Shown here: positions 1 to 11,116 of the stretch, in pieces
Layout of the letters: the number at the start of each line of letters is the position of its first letter
How positions within the stretch are numbered: position 1 is the first letter of the stretch
Source: Chiua virens
Taxonomy: Eukaryota > Basidiomycota > Agaricomycetes > Boletales > Boletaceae
Assembly (NCBI GenBank): GCA_019787685.1
Contig: JAHNUO010000001.1
Location: forward strand, 3,472,001-3,536,000
Reading direction: 5' to 3'
DNA length: 64,000 nt
Translations under genes and position numbers: made by a program
The notes under the pieces: model-generated
Told to the model about the DNA's origin: nothing
Seen by the model: the letters and a program-made list of their open reading frames with translations, nothing else
The model's database searches: none

Positions 1-2881
1 AAGCGTGTTTTCATGTCTTACAAGGTTGGGAGACTCGTATTTAAAGACGCAGTTGAGGGCTGCCGTTTGCAGTGCACGATTGGGGTGGGATAAGAGGGAA
101 CAATGGAGCTCAAAGAGCGTTTCCGTTGAATGGAGTGCCTTGGGGTTGGTGAATTTGCTGAACAGTGTGAGCCAGGCGTTGATTTTATAGCGGGGTAGAC
201 TCGAAACCGTGTTATCACTGACCGCTATCGACAGGAAGAATGGAACAAGTTCGCGATTGTGTTTCTCAACAAGCGATGCACATTGTCCCATTGTCGATAA
301 CAACTGTGTCTCGAACGAAACAAGATCGAAGCGGTCAGAGGACTTTTGATCCTAGCGAAAGGAAAACGACAGTAAACATCCCTTGCAGAGCCAAAAAGAC
401 GGACACCTACAAGGATGATGCATTTCCGATCATGTTCTTGGTCCAGCCAACTCGACATCGCACTCCTGATCTTATGAGCAGCACCATCTCTCCATGTTCG
501 TTCGTCCTCCCAGGGGTTTTCATTTTGCTCTACGTTCTCAAATAGCCATTCGGGAAGTCTACAAGCCTCCGCCACTCTAGTAATTGCCTGCAACTCGTCA
601 AAGAAGCACACCCAAACCGAATCCCCGAATCGTTTCGCCAAGGATGAGAGCGCTTCGGCAGCAGGCGACCATAGCGGCCGTAGGTTGACCTTCAGCTGGG
701 CTAAGAAGGCGCGTTTAAACGAGCTCGAGTAGGTCGCGAGGACAGAAACTCACAAATCAACCACCTGATACAAAGATCAGTGGCGAGCGGTTCACCATCT
801 TTGATCACCTGTCCAATACGACCGATGCGCAACACCCGTTCATGCACACCTTGAGCGTCCAGAGAAACCTCTTCTCCTTGCAAACAACGTTTCAATACGT
901 CTTGCTCTCCCGGAGATGACTTGACCAGCTTTGAAGAAAGGATTTCGAGTGCGCTGAGACGCAACGATCGCGAATGGGAGCTAATGCATGTCCGAAGGTG
1001 CAAGTATATCTCCGAGAAGGACGTGGCGTCTGATGACAAAGGGCTGATGAGAAACACCATCATTGATAGATATTTTCCAGATAGAGAGAAATTATCTTGC
1101 CTCGATTGTGTGAGACCTGCCAGACCGTTCAGGACACAATGAGACCACGACCACCGCCGCATGACCGTCCTGGTCCACTCTACCAGATCAACCTGTTGTC
1201 TCTCCTCTGAGTTTGGTGCATCGAGCATGCGCTGCACTATCCCCACTAGTAATACTGGCGTCTTCTCTGCGTACACCGATAGTGACAGGAGGTTACGCAA
1301 TTCATTTACACCGTCCGGAGTGAGCTCCCAGCGGGATAGTCGTTCACTAAGCCAGACATCCATGGTGCGTCTCCATACGACATCCACCTCCCCGAGTTTA
1401 TCGGCATGAGTGAGGCTCGATAGCAAACGAAGGGTCTGCTTTGGCTCCATGGTGAGGAGGTCAGTGGTGGACCTTAACAAGACAGGTAGGGCAACAAGCT
1501 TCCACTCTCCCCAAGACAGCTCGGCGAGAGCGCCAAGGAGCGAACTTCCAAACTTTGGGACTTTAAGAGCTTCCGAGTTGAATAAATACCCGACGTTCGT
1601 TGCCATGGACATGTCGCCTGCAGTGAGGATTGAGGCTGAAAAGTGAAGCAGGGCGGTTTTGATTGGGGGGCAGATTCGGATATTAGGTAGTGCAGAGGCC
1701 AATTGTGATAAATGTGACGCTTGGGCATGAAATTGGCAACGGTAAAACAAGACTGGATATCAAAGAAAACATACACATTAATCGGGAGCCTTGACGTACG
1801 CCGCAAACCACACTAATCAGTTCCAATATGCGCCGGAGACGTTCAATTTCTACTTCATTTGAAGGAGGTTGGTTGACGATGGTCGAAAAAAGAGTTATAA
1901 GTGGGTCGGCGATGCCAGAAAATTGGTCAGCGTCCTTGCAATGGTGAATGATAGAAGTGAGTGTGCGTCGAAGAAGTGTATACAGCGGACCAGGATCGGG
2001 AGAGGTCAGGTAGCAGTCGATCAGGGGTCGGATTATCGAAGGTGATGTTGTGTGAAGAGTCGAAGATACAGACTGTAGGTAACGAAGGACGATCAGTCTA
2101 CCGAGAGGATGAAAAGTGATAAGTGCTAACTTTGCAAGCAAAGATAAGCATCCAAGCACTGGGGATTTCAACGCTATCCAAATTATTAGCCATGAGGATA
2201 ACTGCATTTTCACGTGCAGAGATTTTTAAACGGCGTAGTACGGATGCCCACACCTCGCCGGCTGCACGCCGTACCTCGGAACTACAATTTGGTAGGATAG
2301 CATGGAAGGACGACCACATTTGCTGTAACAGGTCCAAATGAATGGATGGCACGAGGAGGTACCTAAAAAGCCCAGACAAAGTTGCTAGCAGCGCCGTGAG
2401 TGCGGGAGTTGCGATGGGACGGCGAAGGAAATCGAGGAGTTTGGCTAACAGGTCGGCATAGACGGGCAATAGTGTCATATGGAGGTCATGTGTGACCTTC
2501 TGTAGAAGGCTGAGGTAGAAGTGAGCGATAAAAATATGAAAGAGCAGAAATTCCAATTCCATACTCGAGAAGAGCGTGCAACGCTTCATCGTCAGCGGCG
2601 TCCACTGCGGTAATCCACAATGCAACGATGTTCCTCCAATTATGCAAAAGCAAAGGCATAGAAAGGGAAAGCGGGTCAGCTTCATTGGCAAATTTGATGA
2701 ACAAGGGAGACAGATTGAGTTGTCGCCATTGCTGAAGAGACGCATAAAAGTGGGACTCGTTATCCTAACCACCCAAACATGAGCATCAAAAAGAGTGCGA
2801 ACAAAAATGGGGATATACCGCTATGTCATTGTCAAATTTTGTGAAATCAAGCGTGGATGGTAGGTGGACGTCTTTCAGGGA
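1..2881 (-). CDS. UTP20: UTP20, U3 snoRNP-associated protein (5' part, partial)
   Basis: UTP20 is a large HEAT-repeat protein of the nucleolar small-subunit processome, needed for 18S rRNA maturation. Reading leftwards, exons give a protein collinear with agaricomycete UTP20: an N-terminal piece around 2881-2819, then the segment with SHFYASLQQWRQLNLSP near 2755-2700, an alpha-helical leucine-rich stretch at 2640-2100, a 349-residue open block at 1750-701, and the conserved block with LKVNLRPLW near 700-660. The gene leaves the window at position 1, apparently at a splice donor. An intron at 2818-2765 (54 nt) joins the first two exons cleanly. About 900 residues of a roughly 2,500-residue protein are present. 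The first dozen or so residues, including the start codon, were not found: the reading frame meets a stop just upstream of 2881, close to a dispersed repeat, so the 5' end may be truncated. Confidence 0.88.
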
Positions 2882-2897
2882 TTACTGTACCATTACA

Positions 2898-2955
2898 GGC
2901 AGATTGGTCATTCAAAGGGGTCGCGACTCGACCCCTTTGCATCGTGGTGCTGCCC
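2898..2955 (+). repeat. 58-bp hairpin repeat, copy A
   Basis: Starts GGCAGATTGGTCATTCAAAG and ends at GGTGCTGCCC. The core is a perfect 10-bp inverted repeat (AAAGGGGTCG and CGACCCCTTT) around a short loop. Copy B at 12968-13025 is the same sequence inverted with one base changed; copy C at 15027-15083 is diverged. It abuts the 5' end of UTP20. Confidence 0.85.
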
Positions 2956-3139
2956 GCTTTCTAAAAGAAAATGTGTAGCGCATTACCTAATGACCTTTGT
3001 CTATTGTCCGGAATTGTTCAAAAGTTGTTGTTGAAGTGCGCCACGGCGCATCTCAGTCACTCTCCACCATGTGTATGTATATCTTTCAAGGTGTTGAATG
3101 GCACTGAAAATGCTTGTTGACCCCGCGCAGCCCTAGTTA

Positions 3140-5571
3140 GATTTTGGATCTTTTTGGAAGGCAAAGTGTTCCTCAGCCCGAAGATCGACCCGGAGGAACC
3201 AATAGCTGCACTACTCGATGAGGTTGCGGTCAGCCCGACTCGGCCCCAGCAACTCACCAGCGCTGTACTTTCAGAGTCTACCCTTTACAAGTTCCTCCCA
3301 CCACTGCCTTCGCGTCACCCAAAACAAAAACTTGTGGCGGCATGTAGGGATGCGAAGAAGGACATCATCTGGGACACGTTCAGTGTCAAAGATCTGGCAG
3401 ACAAAGAGAAACTGTGTGCGGATTACGTGTGTCTGGTTATTGAGACCCCCAAGGGTGAGTGACTTGGTGCGTACATATGATTTTGTCTGATTATCCTCGG
3501 TAGGACAACACGATGAAGTTATTAGCGAACTGCAGCATAAACATGCCGCGCTGTTCACAGCCCTTCAGATTAATGTGGCCGTCATTCATGACTTTTCTGA
3601 AGAGGACGTTAGAGGGAACTTGAAGGGCGGTCACTTCTGGCGCCATGGGGAAGAGTGGATAGACGAAGGCATTGAGAAGCTGGAATCTGAGCTAGCGAAG
3701 AGACGCATTTATACCGTGGGTGTTCGCTGTCCTTCGACGCCTAATCCCAACCTAACTTGCGGCAGCCCGATACCCTCGCAGGGGACGCACGCGACATCAG
3801 TATTGCCAAGCGGTACCCTACACATTTCGCTGCATACTGCGCAGTAGCAGCAGAAGGAGAAGCAGAAATTGACCCTGGACATGCCATCACAAACTCAAGA
3901 GAATTGATAGCACTGTTTTCCCTCTTCCGTTGTCACGCTGAGGATGTCGACCGGATCGCTGAACTGGACGTGACATCCAGCTTGAAAGCAAACCATATTT
4001 CTTCCCACTTCCTGTTACCCGCTTTCTTTGCTTGTCAACCGTCGAACTCTAAGCTTCTCTTCAGAAGGTAAGGGATCGCCTCGTGCAAATTGTACTTGTG
4101 CTCACGCCTCGCAGTGAAATGTCTTGGAACTTTCCCATATTTCTAGCCACAACAGCAGAATCATCGGCGCTGTGCAAATACAAACCGAGGAGCGATTTCG
4201 GCGTCTCTGTCAATCGCTTCGGGATACCGCTGTTGGTGTGCGAAGTGATTTCGATGAAGAAAGAAGGCGACAGATGGCGAATGTTACTCCAAGGGATCGC
4301 TGTGGCACGCGCGATGCATTGTATCAAGAAGGAAAACAGCAAGACTCGCCTCTTTGTTGTGGCTATATACGTTTGTTCCACGTTGGTTGCACAACGGTAT
4401 ATCATCCAAGCAAACGGACCGGCAGGAGAGGTTTGGTTTCGAGCTTTGCTAGTGTCGGAAAAAAGATTGAGGATGGTTCCAGGTTGCAATTGCGCAGAAA
4501 GACTTTGACTTGCAAACATCCTCTGACTCCCGGCAATTCCTCAAGGAACTATATAATTTGCAAATGAAACTGGACAAGATGGCGGAGGCGCTTGACGACG
4601 ACAAGAAAGATGACCTGAAGAATATTGCGAAAGCCGCCATGTCGATTACCTCGTATACTCAGCGAGCGAAAGAGACGCAGAAAACAACCAAGTCGAAATC
4701 GAAGCGGACGAGAGGCACATCAGATTTAGGGTCGGTTCCAGAGGAGGATGCCGATTTCACACAAGATGACGATGTCCAGGACCGCCTAAACGACATGGGC
4801 TATGTTTCAGACTTCATCGTCTATGGGGTATGTGTTCCAGACTGTCTGCCTGAACGTCATTGATGTTGATGTTATGTGTAGCATCCAAACGTCGCGATGA
4901 TCTCACGTGTCTCCGATCGGACCGATCGTGGATTCCTTAAATTTACGAGGACTCGTACAGAAGTGCAAATCTTGGAGTACCTTTCGAAGATCGAGGATCC
5001 CGACAACCACACTATTCCTGGTGGCAACGCGTGGCAACGTGACTGTGGCGGATTCGTGATTTTTACTTCGTCCGGTGGAGGCCATCTGACCGATCTCAGG
5101 CAACCTGACGAGCATGCGTGGTCGGCAGCAAAACAGCTCGTTGCCGGAGTGGCATTTATGCACAAGCATAACGTCGCTCATCTGGACATCAAACCATCGA
5201 ACGTTCACATCCCTGTCGGTGGGGGTCGTCTTTCGATTAATGACTTCAGTGTCGCGGTGTGGATCCGCACACCTGGTAAGAAATATCGCGGCACGGTCGG
5301 AACGGAGGGGTACATGGCGCCTGAAATCGTTGCCAAGGATGCCTACGATCCGATTCGCAGTGACCTCTGGTCGTGCGGCAGGACGCTGGAAGAAATGATC
5401 TCTCACTGCCAGCGAATCACGAGGGAGAGGGATTTCCTCGTCGAGATTGCGAGGCAGCTGATGCATGACAATCCACTTGAGCGTCTGACGATGTCGGGTG
5501 TGTTGGCTCAGATGACTGCCTTTGAGTCTTGCACTGTTGATCCTCCGCTACTGAGGCGAGTGTACTTCTGA
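3140..5571 (+). CDS. Crinkler-like protein 1: header, PD-(D/E)XK-like segment, protein kinase
   Basis: Multi-exon gene. The first readable exon (to 3455) has the layout of a Crinkler/CR-type header: a beta strand (FLEGKVFLSPKID), a helix, LYKFLPPLP, a KDLADKEKL segment and the closing strand VCLVIETPKGQ. An intron at 3456-3503 joins to GQHDEVISEL. A middle region (about 4083-4508) has SDFGV followed by LLVCEVISMKK, a D...E-x(3)-K spacing typical of restriction-endonuclease-like folds. A charged linker with KSKSKR follows (4560-4800). After an intron near 4829-4881, the kinase domain shows a candidate ATP lysine in GFLKF, catalytic HLDIKPSN, NDFS in place of DFG, GTEGYMAPE and DLWSCG, ending at the stop at 5571. 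The start codon is not resolved. Header plus nuclease plus kinase is a known CR-effector architecture; function here is inferred. The next gene is a paralogue in tandem. Confidence 0.7.
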
Positions 5572-6177
5572 TGTTTGTATTATAGTTGACGTGGTCTAAT
5601 GAAGGCATCCAGATTTTCCTCTCCGATGATCGCCTCCGAGGCCCGTGCTTGAACGATCCAGATTCTGAGGTGGATTGTTCTGTCCCGCAATGTATGCCTA
5701 ACCGTGTGTAGAGATACCATGCAGTCTTTATTCGTGTATGTATAGCTTGTCAAACATGCTCGTGTATTATATACCGTACAATTCAGAAACCTGATGCCCA
5801 GTGAAAAGTGGCCGTGTTCGCATGTGATCACGGATGTTGCCTTACTAACTTACTAACGCACACCAAAGAGTCATTTTCGCTCAGATAGAGGTACTTTGCT
5901 TATATAAGCGTCTCGCGCTGTTGGTGCGCTTTGCGCACATGAAGTCTCAGTCTAGCTTCAACATCCGTTATCGCTGTTGTTGACGCGCCCGCCGTTCCTG
6001 CCGTTCCCGTTCACCCCCGTCGTTGTTGCTCAGCTGTTCTCAACGCTCAGGCCCCTGTCTTCATTCCCAGTGTTCATCTACCTTTCTTGATGACTCATTG
6101 ATACTAACTTGTTGGTGATAGCCATTGTCGTCACTCGGACCTAGGCTGTTCGTGTTTCGAACCAATCCCCACCCAAT
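5572..6177. other. Intergenic region between the two Crinkler-like genes
   Basis: No gene recognised. It should hold the 3' end of the upstream gene and the promoter and leader of the downstream one. A TATATAAG-like stretch lies near 5900 and a pyrimidine/GC-rich stretch at 5980-6070 looks like a leader. No further structure was seen. Confidence 0.4.
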
Positions 6178-8073
6178 ATGATGAGTTAGCACTACTTTTT
6201 GTCTTGTATTTAATCATCTGAATTCGTGGATATTTACAGGTGAAACACTTTTATGTGCCCTGATCGGCGATGAAATGACAGGTGTTGCAAGTCGCCGTGA
6301 CACTTTCTTATTCCTGGCTTTGGAACATCACCTGCCCCAAGGTGTTCACCCTTCCGCTTTCAAGTTCTATCGGATGCGAAATCCAGTGCCAACTGGTGAC
6401 CCAGATGATCTCGATCTGACGCCAATCCTGGAGGCATGTGCGGCCGAGGACAACAGAATTTCCATCCACCCATACAGAACCCTGGTTGGCGACTTAGCAA
6501 AAGAGCTTTCCCCCAAGTATATCTACGTAGTTGTGGACGTTCCTAGTGGTCAGTACAACCAATCGTTCTTATTTCAGACTGTCTGACAAAAATCCAGTGC
6601 CCAGAAAACGTACCGCCGAAGGGGATGCCACTCTCCATTGGGTCAAACATGCAAAACTCGGCACGATTGCCCCATCCAGCATAGATGTTCCGACGTATAG
6701 GTCATTACAATGGGACCCCAACGAACGCCTGCTCGATGATCGCGCTGTCTCAGGGATTGTCGGAGGCACAGACCTTGATGAGCGTGTCCCACCAATATCA
6801 CTGGTCTACCAACCGTTTGGCAGCTTTCTTGATACTTACCTCAATACGGGCCGCGAAGTAAATGGTGTCCTGAAGAGGCAAGTTGACAAATTTGCAGATG
6901 AAATGACCAAGATCCAAGTCGATGAAGATGTACGACGGGACAGAGCTCTTGCTCACCTCAACATCATATTTCAGGGAGCTCTTGGTGTAGGTCTCCCGGC
7001 AATCGCTGCCGCTAGCAGGGGAAATATAGGACTGACGGGCACGTTGTTGGCCTTCATGACATGCAGATTCTCTTGGTGGAGCTGAAAAATGAGGAGGCGG
7101 GCATAAAGAGCATTCCAATTGCTGAGGTATCTGCTTATTACCACCAGTTCATCTGCAGAGTCGATGAAGAACATTTGTTGTGTTCGAAGATGCCGGCCCT
7201 CGGTCTAACTATCGTGAGCAAGTTCATGTTTATTCCCAAGCGCATTATGATACTTATCGACTTGTATCAGGCCCTATGATAACATTTTACGCTCTAGCCT
7301 TCATCGGCCGAGTCCACTACACAGAACTTGCCTTCACCTTATTGTGTCGCCATCGTGCCGTTAATGGAAATGCTCGAAAGCAAATGTACAATGCATTTGC
7401 AGCTGCTGTTGATCTTATCCATTCCATCACTCAAAATGCCGCTTCGACCCTGGCCTTGCCTCGCCTGAAGAACGCCATGTACCCAGCAGTCACGGAACTG
7501 CCATCCTGTGGAGATTCTAGTGTTTCGATCAAATTCGAAATCGTCGGGACTATCTTTGCCATCCCAGGTCGCCATATCTATTCTGCAAGGTCTGCTGATG
7601 GGACTATGCTCGTCATCAAGTTCACTTGTTCCTACTCCATCGATTTACACAAGCACTGTTCTGATCAAGGTCATGTGCCCACACTCCGTGGTTATGGGAA
7701 GCTACCAGGGAATATCCTTGGCATCACCATGGATCTTGTCCCTAACGCGAAACCCTTGGACCCAGAGGGTACGCTCGATGACAGGAAGAATTGGGCGGAT
7801 CAGCTGATGGGTCTCGTAAGGTCTTTTCATGCCGTTGGGTATGTTCATGGGGATCTTCGACATCCCAATATACTCGTCGGTGACGACAACCGGGTCACGC
7901 TGGTTGACTATGATTGGGGAGGGAAGGAAGGAGAGGTGTTTTACCCACATGGCGATCTGAATTGGCAGCTTACAGAGCATCGCAATCGAAGTGATCCACA
8001 GATCAAAAAAGATGATGATGAACGACTGTTGGCCATCACGTTGAAAGAGATTGGAATCGAAGCATACAATTGA
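6178..8073 (+). CDS. Crinkler-like protein 2: header, PD-(D/E)XK-like segment, protein kinase
   Basis: The start is the ATG at 6178. A 7-nt first exon splices over 6185-6239 (55 nt) to give MMSETLLCALIGDE, which matches the first strand of a Crinkler header. The header continues with FYRMRNPVP, PDDLDLTPILE, ISIHPYRTLVGDLAKELS and ends IYVVVDVPSGQ (about 6500-6552). The middle part carries LHDMQILLVELKNEE near 7050-7090, a D...E-x-K motif of restriction-endonuclease-like domains, then ITFYALAFIGRVHYTEL. The C-terminal kinase has IKF (ATP lysine), VHGDLRHPNILV (catalytic loop) and VDYDWGG in place of DFG. Two joins need unusually short introns (about 25 nt at 6553-6577 and 34 nt near 6985-7020), so these borders are uncertain or reflect small deletions. 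Paralogue of the gene upstream, in the same order and strand. Confidence 0.72.
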
Positions 8074-8215
8074 ACTGTAACATGCCAGCGAGATGTGACT
8101 AGTAGCTAGCAATACTAAAAGTACAAATGCTCCTCTCGTTGCGAGTCGCTTCTTCCGCCCGAGTGCAACGATAAGTCCGGTCTCGCCCAAGACGAGAACC
8201 TTTCCCTAGAACAAT

Positions 8216-9483
8216 TCAGTCAACCGTGCCAGGATTCCCATTTCCCACCGGTTTCTGCGACTGCCAGGAATCCAGTATATCGTCGACATCCTCGTAGGAG
8301 AACGCGGCTTTCAGCTCCAACGCCATTTGCACATCTACCACCAGAACGTCCCACACAAGTTTCCACCAGACGACCCTCACGTTCTTCCGTGCACCCTTTT
8401 GAAAACGGCACATGTGTAGCCACATACATTCTGTCAAGGACTTCTCCAATGACCCTCCGCAGGAAACCTCAAGGTAGCGTTCACGAATACCATGCGCCGT
8501 CTTACGTCGCCACGAAGCCGTCGGTTTTCGGCCTTCTTGAGTCGGAGCCATGAAAACCGAAGAGTGTACCGAGCTAGATGAGACGTTAGGGAACTGCGGC
8601 GACTCGGAGTGTGTCGTTCGAGACAGTGTGCAGGTACTTGTCGCCCTCCTGCGTGGGACCAGGGGTGTCCTCGAATTGAAATTTGTATGGTTCCATGTCA
8701 AGGAAGGAATAGCGTATCATTGGGACGGAAGCGCAACGTTGCCTCTATCCACTCCACAGTCCCATTCGAGACGCGCACCAGCGGTTGTCGGGCCTCGATC
8801 GGACCAAAATTTATGAGCCAAGCACATGGGACAAGAGTGTACGCCATGTAATCCACGCATTCATCCGGCATTGGTACATCAACGGGAATATATGCGCCGT
8901 GACGTCGCCCCTGTGGTTTATCACTCAATCGAAGCATGCAGACGAGTGTGTGTGAGCGGACGTAATGCATGGTTTTAGGACCTAGCCAGGCGGGTGGAAC
9001 AAGGAGGGTACGATCGAGTAGACATGTGAGTGTGAAGGTATTTTCGACAGCAATGTGTTGGTTGTGAAGGCCGCTGTGGGGGGTAGGTAGGTGAGATAAG
9101 TGACGGAAGTGTTTGTGCGGAGTGTTGAGACGCGTGTTAGGTTTGTCGAGGTTATCAAGGGCGATGTCAAGCTGGGATGATATAGCTGGATCCTGGTGGG
9201 GCATGTGCGGTGCGTCACACCCTTCCCATGTGATACGCTGGGACGCGTTGACTGTATAAGAGCGAATGAGCAAGAGAATACGTACAGACAGAGTGAGATG
9301 TGATTGTACCTCATCGAATATAACCAATATGCACATGCTTTGCATGCAAGCATGGCAGAGGCCAAAAAGTGCCACAAGCATGGATGCGTGCGATGGGACG
9401 GGACATGGATATACAGGCCCGATGATGGGGTCTGAGAAGTGATGCAGAGTGAACCCAGCATGGGAACGAAGCGGTGGATGCAT
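8216..9483 (-). CDS. O-fucosyltransferase-like fungal protein
   Basis: Reading leftwards, the conserved core is near 9090-8950: HSGLHNQHIAVENTFTL followed by DRTLLVPPAWLGP. This is the hallmark of a basidiomycete family related to O-fucosyltransferases (consensus: small residues, NQ.IALENA, then NRTLL.PP). Downstream come DYMAYTLVPCAWL, a stretch with TVEWIEATLRFRP, and in another frame YKFQFEDTPGPTQEGDKYL, so at least one intron or frame change lies near 8700. The C-terminus reads KAAFSYEDVDDILDSW and stops at 8216. The N-terminal region before about 9100 is poorly conserved, partly hydrophobic, and may contain a membrane anchor; the chosen start is tentative. Activity cannot be judged from sequence. 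It lies convergent to the second Crinkler-like gene. Confidence 0.5.
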
Positions 9484-9729
9484 GCGGTATGTTCCTTGTC
9501 TGGTTTGACAGCGTACTGGGAAGATGTTCAGGGTATCGGCGAGATCAATCTGAGTCGCTCAAGTACTTAAGTACATATAACATTTTTATCTTCTAATAGT
9601 CTGAACACGGACGTTACACATGAATCCACTGCGCGGCGTCGACAGCCTGAGCACGACTCAAGAACCCACAATTAACAAGACAACTACTGTAACAAACCTG
9701 TATCAAGACTGCAATGGGACGCAATTACT

Positions 9730-11013
9730 TCACGCTTCAATACCGATGGGGGATGTTGTCGACTTCCAGAGAGCATGTGTCAAGATGGCCCACGAACTGC
9801 CATCAGTTGCCAATACACTCAGATCATCTATGTCGCGATCAAATTTGTCGATATATTCGCCTGCACCTGAAAGATGGGCAACCTTTCCACAAGCGGCGTG
9901 CAAGGCGAGGAGCTGAGGAGAAGGGACGGGGTATATAACAGAATTCGGTGATGTGAATGTCACTTCCGCTCTTGGTGCCTTGAACTCTGGCCAGAGAGTT
10001 CGTACACGATAACGATTCACGACATCCTGGTATTCAGAGATGTTAAGGACTACATAATATATTGACCATGACCACCTGCTACGCACCGTGCTCTCAAACC
10101 ACATTTCCAGACGATCAAACCAGTCGTGAACATTCTTCCCCATCGTCATGACATTGTAGAGGGAGTGCACTTTTGCTCCATTCACCTTTTCTACATCGTA
10201 GCCGAAACGCTGCATGACGGCCAAAACTGAGGCAGAGTAGTCCTTCTAGGGCAGATGAACGTCGCAACAGCACCAAAATGCAAAGAGTTATCTTTTCCGG
10301 GGAGCTCCCGCGTGTGTTAGATATGCCGAAATAAGTAGACTCCGGTAAAATGTGGGCCAACTCCGTGTGCACCGGAGTGCCTGCAGCCGCAATCGTTTCG
10401 ACATCAACAATCGATTCCTTGTGTGCTATCAGGTCGTATTGTCCGGTTGCCACACACTGATAATGATCTTGGATAAGAGCCTGCGATCTGAAGCACAGTT
10501 TAGTTGATACATGCTACTGATACACGACCAACCTGGGCTTTTGCTTGTCTATGATCCTTCGGTGCCTCTGTAATCGTTGCCTTCGGATCTTCCTTCAGCC
10601 TGTCGAAAGATGGACGACTGGGGTGATCTGATGGGGCTGGCGTCCGCCCCTTGGCCTTCTTGACTGAGTAAGAGGTCAAAAACGAACTTCCTCGCCCAGC
10701 GAGGCTGACACGGAACCTACATGGAAGAATGAACCATAGACGAAAGCACTTTCCAAAATTGAGCAGGTTCTGATCGTCTTGAGAGCAGGAGTGAATTGCT
10801 CTGACGATCTCAGCCAGCGCGGTTGTGGAACCCGAGGGGGCGTGGAGAATCAAGTAGCCAGTATGCGCGCATGCATGCAATCCTCGTCGGTAGTACTCTT
10901 GTCTTCGAGTGCGAGACAGACATTGTATGCACTGAGGGCACTGGGATCGTATTCTAATTTAGCATCTTTAGCTGGGGGGAGGCGAGCAGGTGGCAAATCA
11001 GTGATAAATGGAT
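9730..11013 (-). CDS. HNH endonuclease domain protein
   Basis: Reading leftwards: an N-terminal segment with YDPSALSAYNVCLALED (about 10960-10910), then GYLILHAPSG, a basic linker with KKAKGRTPAP, then after an intron CVATGQYDLI and the HNH-family core with TELAHILPESTY (about 10350). The C-terminal part has VEKVNGAKVHSLYNVMTMG, HDWFDRLEMWFE and LLALHAACGKVAHLSGAGEY, ending at 9730. This order matches the large fungal HNH_2-type family in which the TG, the AHI..S histidine and the later N/H residues build the metal site. A single missing base near 10870 (between ARIL and GYLIL) breaks the frame. The start codon was not identified; the gene is divergent to CDC73 with about 100 bp between them. 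Role unknown; such genes are abundant and variable in agaricomycetes. Confidence 0.65.
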
Positions 11014-11116
11014 GTCAATTAGGATAGTGCCATGTTTGGTGTAGCCCAAATATACCCAAATAATTCAACCTGTTACCGTTCTCGAATAACCACCACATTT
11101 GCATTGAATCAACAAC

